DNA of 64,000 nt, from assembly GCF_017654505.1 (NCBI RefSeq), contig NC_054553.1, positions 190,001-254,000 of the forward strand. Direction: 5' to 3'. The stretch comes from Polyodon spathula. Its lineage: Eukaryota > Chordata > Actinopteri > Acipenseriformes > Polyodontidae. The notes beneath the pieces were generated by a model that did not search any database, had not been told where the DNA came from, and saw nothing but the letters and a program-made list of their open reading frames with translations. Below are positions 1-11,046 of this stretch, one piece after another. Position 1 is the first letter of the stretch, and each line of letters begins with the position of its first letter. Both the position numbers and the translations under genes were made by a program.

Positions 1-119
1 ATGACAAACACAGCTGGAAAGCTAGGAGTGAGGACCACTTATATTGTAGTGCCATGTGGGTTACTGCTGTTTACCATGCAGAGGCACCCAGAGTTCATCT
101 GAACATTTCCTGGACTATG

Positions 120-175
120 AGAGCCAATCAGAGCTGCTTTATAAAAGCTCACAGCCGGGTGATACAAACCAGAGA
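120..175 (+). promoter_or_regulatory. Candidate CCAAT/TATA core promoter
   Basis: A CCAAT box in the context AGCCAATCAG (about 122-131) is followed about 10 bp later by TTTATAAAAG (about 139-148), a good TATA box. A start site about 30 bp downstream would fall near 170-178. The first ATG after it (209-211, context AGCAGGATGC) opens a frame of only 24 codons, ending at 283, and no clear splice donor follows. I do not recognise the peptide. The two boxes are seen; that they act as a promoter is inference. It could equally be a chance match or the remains of a retroelement promoter. Confidence 0.3.
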
Positions 176-344
176 GCAATCCATTGAGCGCTTAGGGAGG
201 CAAGCAGGATGCAGACTCTAAGATTTCTCAAATGGTTAGAACAAGGGATCGATATGGGGATGAAACCATCAACTGAAAAGTGAACAGTTTGCTTCTTACT
301 AAGACCCTGATTCTAGAGCCATCAGCACCTTAATTTATCAAGCA

Positions 345-347
<3 letters not shown>

Positions 348-417
<70 letters not shown>
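348..417. repeat. (AG)n microsatellite
   Basis: An uninterrupted AG dinucleotide run of about 70 bp. It is a purine-only strand and so able to form triplex structures. It ends at GAGGTTC. Confidence 0.97.
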
Positions 418-418
<1 letters not shown>

Positions 419-1748
419 TCTTATTAATTAAGGGTCTGGCTATTTTTTACAACTCAGTCTTTTACATGATTAGAAGCCTTATGGGTTTATGTAACAGCAC
501 ATCTTGATGTAAAAAGTATACAATAAACCAGGTAGATTAGTGACCAGCTCTCTTTGCAGACTGTGCTGTTCTTTGAGTTAACTTATCATTTGCAGTCTGT
601 GCTGTTGTCTGAGTTAATGTCAAGATGTTGAGGCTTTTGCAGCAGAGGTATGATTGCATTAACATCACCCCCTTTTTTTTTTATGTTTTTGATGAGATTT
701 GTAATGACTTTATTCATATAGATTTTACAAAGGGTAGCTGGGATCATGCTATTAAAGTGGTTCAGTGCATGAGTAAAAACACATATAGTGAGTCTGAGTC
801 AATCATATTTATAGATAAATCTATATAATGCCTGTTTATTGTTTCAGTAAAATGTAAAACCAAACTGCGTTTAAATAAGGCTACTTGTAAAGAGCACTAG
901 CCTTTATATAAGGAATAACACACCCATTTTACCCAGCTCTGAAGTGCATCAAACCTTCTAGAACCTCCGGTGATCTGACTGGCCTCTTTCCAAGACTAGT
1001 TTAAGGTTGAAGCCCTCTAAGCCAGTGGTTCAGAATGGGATTCTTCAGGGACTTCTGACAGTCCTCAGCTATATTTCAACAGGGCTCTCTCAGTTGCACT
1101 CTCAGACAGGATAATTACCGTCACCATAGGTCACAGTGTTCACCTGTGAGCATCATATGCATTTGAATCCCACCCATATTCCTATTTCAAACCTGCCAAT
1201 CCCTTGTCTGGAATGGATCCCTCTGATTGCTTTTGCATGTTTCTTCAGCCTGGAGTTATGAACATATGCAAACAATTGCACTACCCTGCTGTGCTTCTAG
1301 TCAGAATCTGCATATCCATTAACTTGCAAAAAGCCATAAATGACATTGTGGTTCAAAGAGCACAATGCTGTACTAATTATTATGTGCCTCAGTGTTTCAT
1401 GTGGTCCACAGGGCAGCATGACCTTTCTCTACACACATCTTGCATGTGTGGCACTCACTGACCTATTGCTGTACAAAAACAAATGCATATACAACCTGCC
1501 TTTATACCAGTGCATCTGATTTAGCAAATTGACAAATTCCCTGGAGCTCATACTCTGGCTCAGAGTTGATTGTATACTGTACTAATGAGAGCTGTCCAAG
1601 TCAGTGCATCAAACTTGAATAATCCTGACCTGCTTTACAGCTCCTCGTCTGGCTGCTTAACCATCCAACTATACTGTGTGGATCTTAAAGACTGAGACCA
1701 GTAAGTGTAACCTGTCTGACTCCCACTCTGCAGTGTCCACAGCCTCCG
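418..1748. other. Unique non-coding DNA
   Basis: Mostly unique AT-rich sequence. At about 553-624 there is a two-copy, roughly 36-bp direct repeat built on GCAG.CTGTGCTGTT...GAGTTAA, with several mismatches. The open frames here (625-828 and 1204-1461) have no recognisable domain and look like chance frames. No RNA gene is evident. Confidence 0.6.
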
Positions 1749-2282
1749 CGAGCACAGCTTCCAAGAGAAATGCATCCCATCCAGGATTATTCATGATTCT
1801 GTGAGCATAGCTTCTAAGAGAAATGCATCCCATCCAGGATTATTCATGATTCTGTGTGCACAGATTCCAAGAGAAATGCATCCCATCCAGGATTATTCAT
1901 GATTCTGTGAGCACAGCTTCCAAGAAAAATGCATCCCATCCAGGATTATTCATGATTCTGTGAGCACAGCTTCTAAGAGAAATGCATCCCATCCAGGATT
2001 ATTCATGATTCTGTGAGCACAGCTTCTAAGAGAAATGCATCCCATCCAGGATTATTCAAGATTCTGTGAGCACAGCTTCCAAGAGAAATGCATCCCATCC
2101 AGGATTATTCAAGATTCTGTGAGCACAGCTTCCAAGAGAAATGCATCCCATCCAGGATTATTCATGATTCTGTGTGCACAGATTCCAAGAGAAATGCATC
2201 CCATCCAGGATTATTCATGATTCTGTGTGCACAGCTTCCAAGAGAAATGCATCCCATCCAGGATAATTCATGATTGTGTGTG
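1749..2282. repeat. 53-bp minisatellite, about 10 units
   Basis: The landmark ATGCATCCCATCCAGG recurs every 53 bp, at 1770, 1823, 1876, 1929, 1982, 2035, 2088, 2141, 2194 and 2247. Units differ at a few positions: GAGCACAGCTTCC versus GTGCACAGATTCC versus GAGCATAGCTTCT, and CATGATT versus CAAGATT. Because 53 is not a multiple of 3, the short open frames across it are by-products and not genes. The last unit decays at about 2265-2282. Confidence 0.96.
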
Positions 2283-3280
2283 AAGGTGTCAGTGAAAGAA
2301 GCCTTTAGGAGGTTCCCAGAATATTTATTTAAAGCAGTGGATGTACTATTAGCATTACAAAGGACTGAAGGAAGGACGGTGGCATTGTATGGAGATTGGC
2401 AATGCAGTATGAAACCAGCCAATCCATTTACCCTCTTTTCAGAACTGAAAAGCTTGTTACTCGTGTCAAAGGAAAAGCAAATAGAAAGAAGTTTTACCTT
2501 GACGTGCAGATTATAGAAATGCCAAAGATATTCACACATGCCTGTAGCCTGCAGGTGAAAAGTGAAAGTGAAAGAGTGTGGGTTCAAGTTCTCCTGAACA
2601 GGGAAATAGCAGCTGATTAATGGAAATCATGAAGTTAAAATATACCTTACATTAGTGCTGGATGAACATCCAGCATCCAGTGACATGAGAACAATGTGGA
2701 CCTATTGACTGAAATAAAAGGGCAGTCGTTTGGATGGCAGAATACAATCAATGTACACAATACATATGAAATGTGTTTCCTAAATGGTGGGTTGTGAAGG
2801 ATGAGTCATTGTAATAGATATGAACTCTAACCAGCTGGCAGAAACACAGTAACTACACATATGTAAGCAGCTGCTGACATATTTTGTTCTTACACTTCAT
2901 TTACACGTGCTGTTGGGCAACACAATGGAGTTACTAACAAACGCCTATGCAATTAAAGTGTAGCCTGAGACACCAAATGTAAAGCAATGAAAAGTTTCTT
3001 TGCTTTCAAAAGTATTATGTTAAAGTATTATCCTATGATTGATAATAAATGACATGCCCGGTTTATTTTGACAAGATGATTGTGACCATAGATTTACGAT
3101 CATGCCTGCTAATCTCTCCAGTAAAGCACCCCTAGCCCAGGCTAAGGTCCTGCAGAGGACATTTATAGCAGGACAATGATTGTTTAGAACTGAAGCCATC
3201 AATGTAAGCACTGCACAGATGGATTTAACAATTTGACACATGAAACTTCGATTCCATCCCTACCACTTAAGCCTCTTGCA
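2283..3280. other. Unique non-coding DNA
   Basis: Unique sequence with overlapping short open frames on both strands near 2162-2620. They share DNA with the edge of the 53-bp array and show no known domain. No RNA gene or mobile element is recognised. Confidence 0.55.
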
Positions 3281-3430
3281 AGACAATATAAAATGGGCTA
3301 GCATGTGTTGCAGTTTCAAGACAGTATAAAGTGGGCTAGCATGTGTTGCAGTTTCAAGACAGTATAAAGTGGGCTAGCATGTGCTGCAGTTTCAAGACAG
3401 TATAAAGTGGGCTAGCATGTGCTGCAGTTG
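3281..3430. repeat. 38-bp minisatellite, about 4 units
   Basis: Four near-identical 38-bp units, each containing AGTATAAAGTGGGCTAGC and then ATGTGTTGCAGTTTCA. The first unit has two changes (AATATAAAATGGG), and the last two have GTGCTGCAG. Each unit carries a TATAAA string, probably by chance. Confidence 0.95.
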
Positions 3431-4806
3431 CTTGCACTGTTGACTTTAATTGATATTGTAACCTTGAACAATGTTTTTTTTTTTTTAAATCCAGCTATAG
3501 GGTAAAGCCTAGGTTTGTAATTCAGTCATACAGCTAATTAGATCTAATTTGCACAACTGATTAATATGTTGTCATCAGGAGATTAATGAATGCACCCCCT
3601 GGGCTTTTAATGACTGAAGTTATAAATCCATTCTGTCCAAGAAAAAGACACAGAGAACAACACTCATGCAGTATTAGATTTGTTATCAACCATTTAACGT
3701 AATTATGCCCCGATAGTCCTCAAATAATTCAAATAGGAATTCTAGTATCAATGTAACCATTCAAATAAGCCTTCCAGTTCACAGCAGATCATATGGGATA
3801 AATCTATTAAATATCAGATATCAAATTCTATGGACATTGCAGATAGAAAAGGAACATTACATCCTTATTAGGGCACTGTAGTAAACATCCATTAATTTGC
3901 ATAGCATTGTTTTAAGCATTCATTATATAGTCCCAGATAGAGACACATTTGAAAGTGTAGCCTCAGACACTTCCCACATACAGTGCAGTACAATGCGGCT
4001 GGAAACAGAGATGTTCTTATCAATGAGATTTTTTTTTTTTATGGTGGCAGTTCAGTGTGAAGATTGGGGTGTATTTATGATGTAGCCCGTGATGTTAATC
4101 CCTATTATATGGCAGAAACTTCAAACACATTTTCTGTGTTGCAAAAATAGATGAATCGAGCACATGACTTCAGCTACGTAAAGGCTGTTTCAGAATGCCA
4201 CTGGCACACACAAGCACCCACACGCAAACACTCAGATACAGTCAACACAGAAGAGAGGCTAGCTCCTATTAAAAATGCAGTCAACAGAAACTCAAATAGG
4301 AATTTTGTTTCAGAAGTGCAGGAGCCAGATTATAGAATACACCCAGCATTTGCATACAGTTTCAATTAATTCAAGAGAATGTCAAAGTATTTCTCATTAG
4401 ATGTATAGCATAGGTCAGCCTTGTAAGCTGTACTAAGTAAATGACACAGTTTTATATTTATACCTCAAGAAAAATATCATCTTTATTTTTAACAACATTA
4501 TTTAAGGATGTAAATACAGGCTGTTTGTTAGACACTTCTTAGAGAGCAAACATTCCCCACAAACTGAATCTACAAAAAGGTGCTTTTGTTTACTCTGAAG
4601 GCTTTGATGCATTTCTAATTTGTGTCAGTGACAAAGGATGACGAATCTGCAGATAAGGTCACATTAGACAGTTTTAACTGCATCCATTTGACGCAGTACT
4701 TCACTGTACTTTTACTTGCTTTCATTTATAGAATAAATTTGAATCATACACAGTTTCCATGTCAACATGTTTCCTTTTTACTGGACAGTCAAAGCTTTGC
4801 TGTGAA
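3431..4806. other. Unique AT-rich DNA
   Basis: Unique non-coding sequence with short T runs at about 3474-3486 and 4030-4040. The small open frames (3897-4085, 4151-4369) have no recognisable features. Confidence 0.55.
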
Positions 4807-4812
4807 AGAGCT

Positions 4813-4860
<48 letters not shown>

Positions 4861-4866
4861 AGCTCT
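4807..4866. repeat. Perfect 60-bp palindrome with (AT)n core
   Basis: An AT run is flanked by AGAGCTTGA on the left and its exact reverse complement TCAAGCTCT on the right. The whole 60 bp is self-complementary and could extrude as a cruciform. Confidence 0.95.
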
Positions 4867-5527
4867 AAACAAGTAGTGTTGAGGAGGCAGTGTATCTGAG
4901 TGGCTGTCACGGTCACAGCGGTTTTTTTTATTGCTTTTCTAATGGCCACTGTTTGTCTCTCTCAGATACAGATATTGCAGTTCATTTTTTTAGTTTGTTT
5001 TGTTTTATGAAATGAATGAAGCAATTCTAAATTAGACCAAAGCAGCTGAATACTGATGCTATATTACTGACTTTTAATTAATAAACTGAGCAATAGGATC
5101 CTGATAGAACACATAATTTACTGCCAGGATCATACAGCTTGGCTGTACATACTGTATACATCATACTATAAAAACAATACAGTGAGTCAACAATGACAGC
5201 TCAAAATCACAATGCCATATGCAGAGGAGAGTGAGAATGAGGAAGACCAGAAATGAGAGCCTGGCCGCTTGACTCTATATCCCCACAACCCCTGCCCCCA
5301 GGGAAAGCCTCTGGAAGTGTCACGGTTTAAAGGATCTGTTATAAATGCATAACCATTTCAGTAATGTGCTCTGGCTTGTTAGATTGATGGTGGGTTAGGG
5401 TAAAGGTTGCTATGGTATAATACTAATTAAAAGTGGATCTATCTTCGCTGCTGCCCTGAAGGGTCTTGCTTGAAGTCCTGTGGGTGGAAGAGAGGGGGTG
5501 GGTCAGTTAATTAATCAGCTGGTGCTG
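4867..5527. other. Unique non-coding DNA
   Basis: Unique sequence with no supportable gene. Around 5230-5330 it is locally richer in GC, but no motif is recognised. Confidence 0.5.
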
Positions 5528-5720
5528 CCAATGTTACTGATCCCACACCGTGCAAGTACAGGGCTGTATCATCACTATGGGTCCATTGATGCCAGTGTTA
5601 CTGATCCCACACCGTGCCAGTACAGGGCTGTATCATCACTATGGGTCCATTGATGCCAGTGTTACTGATCCCACACCTTGCCAGTACAGGGCTGTATCCT
5701 CACTATGGGTCAATTTATGC
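5528..5720. repeat. 64-bp minisatellite, 3 units
   Basis: The landmark GTTACTGATCCCACACC occurs at 5533, 5597 and 5661, exactly 64 bp apart. Units differ at isolated bases (GTGCAAG, GTGCCAG, TTGCCAG). The third unit decays at its 3' end. Confidence 0.95.
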
Positions 5721-5982
5721 TTGTAAGCTTTATTTCCTCTTGATGTCTATCAGTGTGTTGACAATGCCAGTTGCCTGGATGCTATCAATTTACTTTAGAT
5801 TTGACAAGCAGTTGTCTGAATGCTCTGTTAAATGAGGGATAGGGCAGAACATGCCTGAAGTGGCACATGGTTGATGAATGGTGCATATGTTCTATTACCG
5901 CTACTTAACTGTGGTTTTCAAGTGCTAACAGTAATAGGGGCTTGTAGTTAAGAGAAAAGAATCACTCAAACAACTGTACCAA
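5721..5982. other. Short unique spacer between two arrays
   Basis: About 260 bp of unique sequence separates the 64-bp and 78-bp arrays. No feature is seen in it. Confidence 0.5.
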
Positions 5983-7222
5983 GCTGGGAGGAAGGCAGGC
6001 ACTGTAGTATACTGAGAGTGTTAATCTGCTACCACACCAACACCAACCCACATGACAAGAGCTGGGAGGAATGCAGGCACTGTAGTATACTGAGAGTGTT
6101 AATCTGCTACCACACCAACACCAACCCACATGACAAGAGCTGGGAGGAATGCAGGCACTGTAGTATACTGAGAGTGTTAATCTGCTCCTCCACCAACACC
6201 AAACCACATGACAAGAGCTGGGAGGAATGCAGGCACTGTAGTATACTGAGAGTGTTAATCTGCTCCTCCACCAACACCAACCCACATGACAAGAGCTGGG
6301 AGGAATGCAGGCACTGTAGTATACTGAGAGTGTTAATCTGCTCCTCCACCAACACCAACCCACATGACAAGAGCTGGGAGGAATGCAGGCACTGTAGTAT
6401 ACTGAGAGTGTTAATCTGCTACCACACCAACACCAAACCACATGACAAGAGCTGGGAGGAATGCAGGCACTGTAGTATACTGAGAGTGTTAATCTGCTCC
6501 TCCACCAACACCAAACCACATGACAAGAGCTGGGAGGAATGCAGGCACTGTAGTATACTGAGAGTGTTAATCTGCTCCCCCACCAACACCAACCCACATG
6601 ACAAGAGCTGGGAGGAATGCAGGCACTGTAGTATACTGAGAGTGTTAATCTGCTCCTCCACCAACACCAACCCACATGACAAGAGCTGGGAGGAATGCAG
6701 GCACTGTAGTATACTGAGAGTGTTAATCTGCTCCTCCACCAACACCAAACCACATGACAAGAGCTGGGAGGAATGCAGGCACTGTAGTATACTGAGAGTG
6801 TTAATCTGCTCCTCCACCAACACCAACCCACATGACAAGAGCTGGGAGGAATGCAGGCACTGTAGTATACTGAGAGTGTTAATCTGCTCCTCCACCAACA
6901 CCAACCCACATGACAAGAGCTGGGAGGAATGCAGGCACTGTAGTATACTGAGAGTGTTAATCTGCTCCTCCACCAACACCAACCCACATGACAAGAGCTG
7001 GGAGGAATGCAGGCACTGTAGTATACTGAGAGTGTTAATCTGCTCCTCCACCAACACCAACCCACATGACAAGAGCTGGGAGGAATGCAGGCACTGTAGT
7101 ATACTGAGAGTGCTAATCTGCTCCCACACCAACACCAAACCACATGACAAGAGCTGGGAGGAATGCAGGCACTGTAGTATACTGAGAGTGTTAATCTGCT
7201 CCCACACCACACCAACCCACAC
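5983..7222. repeat. 78-bp minisatellite, 16 units
   Basis: GCTGGGAGGAATGCAGGCAC starts a unit every 78 bp from 5983 (first unit GGAAGG) through 6061 to 7153. Units are nearly identical. They vary mainly in one short block (TACCACACC, TCCTCCACC, TCCCCCACC, TCCCACACC) and in CCAACCCAC versus CCAAACCAC. Since 78 is 26 codons and the unit lacks stops in some frames, frames of over 400 codons stay open on both strands (5962-7224 minus, 6018-7268 plus). The variable block changes amino acids in the plus frame, there is no conserved domain, and both strands are equally open, so I read the frames as artefacts. Confidence 0.97.
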
Positions 7223-9989
7223 ATTTAAGGAGTGTCTTGAAAATACAAATGGAACGGCTTGGTTGTAAACAACAGCAGATCAAAACTAAATACTGTTAAG
7301 ACACTTAAACCAGAGCATTCAGTGATCCAAGGTTGTGAAAATGAAACACCAAACGTACACCAGTAAACCAGGATCCATTCATAGTCAATATAACTAGAAT
7401 GGTGCCGTATGTGAGTTCACTTATGCAGATTAATGTTTCCACAGCACAGAAGATGTTAAAGAACAGTGTGAATTATCCTTCAGTGATGTGTGGGTGAAAC
7501 ACTAGATAGTTAAATATTAACCCTTCTGACAGGTACCTTGCTATCCGAAGAAAGTAAATCGAGACTTTCCCGTCCAGCCTGACCAACGTTCTCACGGCAA
7601 CAGAGGTCTGATTAAGTCTTTCTGAAGATGTCTTGCTGCGTTTTAAAAAAGTATTGTCTAGGTGTTTTGTTTTGACAGATTTCTACATACAGGAAAAAAG
7701 AAATATGATGTGCCAGACCTTCACTACTGCAATTAGGAATGCTGCTGTCATATTCTGTAACATTAGGCTTTCTTTCGTGTGGGGCTGGTGAAGAAGAGTT
7801 GCTGCCCCCCAGGGGTTTTAAATGGAATTGCAAACTGCGTTGCTTATTTATTTATTTGTTCATGCAATAGATCATTAAATACAGTTTATTAATTGCAGTT
7901 TTCTGGGGTATAATCCATTCTCCCCTCACCCCTGGCATGATTATACAGCACACACTAGCATGGTAGGTTGCACTCTATTTAAGGAGCGCTGTTTCTGTTC
8001 ATTAACAACCTATTTACGAGCAGACATTTGGGTTAAAAGTTTTTGCTGAACCTTTTTTTTTTATTCATTTCTAAACAGGCCACTATCTGAACTAACCTTT
8101 TATTGCACATTTGTAGGCAAGCTGTAACATTTAAAAAACACCTTCCAGTGCTTTGACTGAAAGGAATAACATCGTCTGACACCTGCCTGTACGTCGGACA
8201 GCAGCTGATATAACCAGCTTTTTTTTTTTTTTTTCAGTGTGCGGTATTGGCTGTAATTTAGTATTTTGTCCAGCAGGTGGGGATATAGATATAAGGACAT
8301 GCAAACTAAATCGGATGGATAGTTAACTCTTTACACCCTCCTACTGGCCAATGAATACATTACACCTACATTTTTCCAATGGCCACTCTTTTAGGAAGAT
8401 GTCACTGGTATTTTAAACCAGTTTTAAACTTAAAAGGGTCTAGAGCATGTTGTGACTTTGCACCATGTTAGGGTTTCGGTCATGGACTTTCTACAGCTGA
8501 GATCCATTCCTATCATAACTTTAATACTTTCACTCCTCACCTAGTTGCTGTGGAGTTGAATCTTTGCTGGTAAATAAAATAAACACATACATAAACAAAT
8601 CAAAGAGCATTCGTTTTATTGTCTGCTGATTGACAGACAGGATATAACTTCTGTAGTCCCTTAGGGCTAGATTTCAGAAAAATTGATTGTTAAATCAAGA
8701 AAAAGAAACAATTTAAAACTACTTTTTAATTTTTTTGGTTTGGTCACTTTATTGGATTACACTTTCCTATATTAAAATGAGGACTTTGTAATAGATGGGA
8801 TGAGAATCTAGCCCCTGGTCATATTCTTTTATACAGTGAGGTCTGTAAATCCACCAGGTTTTTATAATGTCTCATCTTTTGTACGTTAAGTTTGAATGAA
8901 ACTCTGAAATGCTAAATGCTAGAACAATATCAATTGAGCAATACATTGAAAATCCAGAAGATGGCGCACTAGTTATTCAGTCAAACTGAGGCTTGTTCTC
9001 TTCTCTGGGCATTCTGATGTTAAGAGTACGTGATCAAGCAAGATTCCAACTCCTGAGCTGCCTGACGCCTGAGATCTATTGGAACACTTTGCTTGAGGTC
9101 TGGAGTCCAATCTAAAATAGAAATGTAATGACTGCAGGCTTCAAGACAATCCCTCAGGGACCTGCAATAGCTTGCACAGGCCCAATGAAGCACATTCTGT
9201 ATTGCATAGTTTATTCTTAATTCCAAAAGAAGAAGAAAAAGCACAACACACACACACACACACCTGAGATGAGATAATACTGTTGAAATACAGGACAAGC
9301 CAGAGACGCATTCATTTAAGACAGTTCACTAACCATCATAAGTGTACAATTATAGAACGGACCGTCATCCATTCAGTATGTCCCAATAACTTATTTTAAT
9401 ATTACAGCTTAAACCAAGTGAGCACCTTTCTGTTTTATAAAACTAATCTTTAGTTATAGACCATGATATTGTGCTTCAGATGATCAGTCACAATCTTTTG
9501 GTTTTGCTTTTTCTAATTATGTGAAGGTGGGATTATTCTATTACTGTTTGGCATCTTGTAACTTGTGGACTGCACTGTATTGGTCTGGCAACTGCAGGAA
9601 TCAGGCTCTTACCAGTACACACACATCATTGTTCCTTTCTTAAAGCAAACTCACAAATAAATGGGTGCCACTGTGGATATGGAATTGAGTTGAGCTCTGA
9701 GTTTGATTTTGAAGAGAGACATCTTGCTGTGAAAGGCTTGCCACCACCACGAGGCTCCAAGGACTGCAGTCTGAAGACAAGGAAGAGTTTGAGGAGCCCA
9801 GGGACAGTGTGGCCCTTTCATCCCTCCAGAAAGGGAGAGGAAGGGGCTCGCTGTGCTGCAGGAGGACATTCCAAATAATGCAGCACTTCACACTGCTGTG
9901 CTCAGCAAACAAACTGCAAGGGCTATCAGAGCTGGAAAAGAAATGGGAAATCAGCGCAAGTGAAAAGCGAGTGAGCATTAAGAGAGGGA
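7223..9989. other. Unique non-coding DNA, about 2.8 kb
   Basis: Mostly unique AT-rich sequence. It contains a T run at about 8220-8234, a short (AC)n run near 9247-9263 and a TTTA run near 7845. From 9655 to 9995 the composition is more coding-like, with overlapping frames on both strands, but I do not recognise a protein and cannot support a gene. Confidence 0.5.
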
Positions 9990-10209
9990 GTGGAATGGGC
10001 TTTAATATTTTACAGTGCATACAGCACTCTGCACGCTGCTGGAATGAGTTTAACATTGTACAGTGCATACAGCACTGCACTGTGCTGGAATAGGTTTAAC
10101 ATTGTACAGTGCATACAGCACTCCGCACGGTGCTGGAATGGACTTTAACATTGTGCACTACATACAGCACTCTGCATGGTGCTGCAATAAGTTTAACATT
10201 GTACAGTGC
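9990..10209. repeat. About 48-bp minisatellite, 4-5 units, split by an LTR
   Basis: Imperfect units contain TTTAACATTGTACAGTGCAT followed by ACAGCACTCTGCAC and a GCTGGAATG spacer. CAGTGCAT landmarks lie at about 10013, 10061 and 10107, with a diverged one near 10156. The fifth begins at 10204 and is interrupted after CAGTGC by the LTR; it resumes at 10926 as AGTGCATACA. Confidence 0.85.
10205..10209. repeat. Target-site duplication, left copy
   Basis: AGTGC immediately precedes the LTR and is repeated exactly at 10926-10930. A five-base duplication fits integrase-mediated insertion of Gypsy or retrovirus-type elements. Confidence 0.85.
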
Positions 10210-10925
10210 TGTGACGGAAAGATGAGTTCTGGTGATGAATCTTCCTCCCGACCTGTGAGGGCGCTAAAGAACGGGAGGAGAAGTATCTGGAAGGGCTGGC
10301 CTGACAGTTCGTTTCCGGGTCAGGGAAGTGGGTCAGCCTGGAGGGAAACGCGACTCTGTTGTAAGACCGTATTGATTTGAAAGGTAAACGAGAGGCAGCT
10401 GCAGGTAATAAGGCAGCTGCAACCGTTTATCTCGATATCATGCGGGATTACATATAGGGGCCAGGGTAACGCTGATCTTCTCCTTCGTTTGGGTTAACGT
10501 TAGGAGAGAAGGACTGAGAGAGGAGCTCTCAGAGTATTTGTGAAGAGTGTTTTACGTGCTGTGTGTTATTTTCTGTCTGTCTGTAATTGTCTGTCTTTGT
10601 CGCACTAATAGACAGTTAACGCACATCTCCGGAGCTGTCGAAAGGAGAGCACTATTCGGAGCACCACTGCACTGAGCACCTGCACGTTTTCGATCACCCA
10701 GGACTGGTGACCGTACCGTTGTTTTTGTTCGGGACTGTGCCCTTGTTTTCATTATCCCCGTGCTTTACACATTGTTGTGTATTGCCGGGGATTTATTATT
10801 TTTGACGGTCGCCAGACCTGGAAAAGAGCAATAAAGCACTTATTCACTGAATTACTGTTGTCTGTTCATCACTCCTGCACCGCATCACCGCGACATCTGT
10901 TCCCCTTACCAACCACTTTGCCACA
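10210..10925 (+). mobile_element. Solo LTR of a retrotransposon or endogenous retrovirus
   Basis: The 716-bp element begins TGTGACGG and ends GCCACA, so it has the TG...CA termini of an LTR, and it is flanked by perfect AGTGC duplications. A polyadenylation signal AATAAA at 10830-10835, about 90 bp before the 3' end, sets the orientation as plus. No internal gag, pol or env region, primer-binding site or second LTR adjoins it, so it is a solo LTR, normally left by recombination between two LTRs. It has more than 30 CpG dinucleotides, unlike its CpG-poor surroundings, which with the intact duplication suggests a fairly recent insertion. The 5-bp duplication fits Gypsy-type or retroviral elements; I cannot tell which. 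Open frames inside it (10552-10752 minus, 10777-11019 plus) are not genes. Confidence 0.85.
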
Positions 10926-10930
10926 AGTGC
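10926..10930. repeat. Target-site duplication, right copy
   Basis: The second copy of AGTGC directly follows the LTR end CCACA. Removing the LTR and one copy restores CAGTGCATACA, the same string found in the neighbouring 48-bp units. Confidence 0.85.
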
Positions 10931-10933
10931 ATA

Positions 10934-11046
10934 CAATGAGAGGAGGCCATTTGGCCAAACTTGCTTGTTTGGTTGCTAGTATCTTATTGATCCCAGAATC
11001 CCATCAAGCAGCTTCTTGAAGGATCCCAGGGTGTCAGCTTCAACAG
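10934..11046. mobile_element. Fragment of a dispersed fish-type repeat
   Basis: The stretch contains GGAGGCCATTTGGCCAAACT, ATTGATCCCAGAATCCCATC and TTCTTGAAGGATCCCAGGGT. I associate this string with a high-copy interspersed repeat in fish genomes, probably the 3' part of a LINE or SINE. I cannot name the family without a repeat library. It has no terminal repeats here and looks truncated. Confidence 0.5.

Noticed and set aside
1749..2282. CRISPR-like array
   Set aside because: Units are directly adjacent and similar over their whole length, with no unique spacers, and the host is a eukaryote. The same applies to the other arrays.
5962..7268. Frames of 420 and 416 codons on opposite strands as repeat-protein genes
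   Set aside because: Both strands are open only because the 78-bp unit is a multiple of 3 without stops. There is no domain, and unit variants change amino acids freely.
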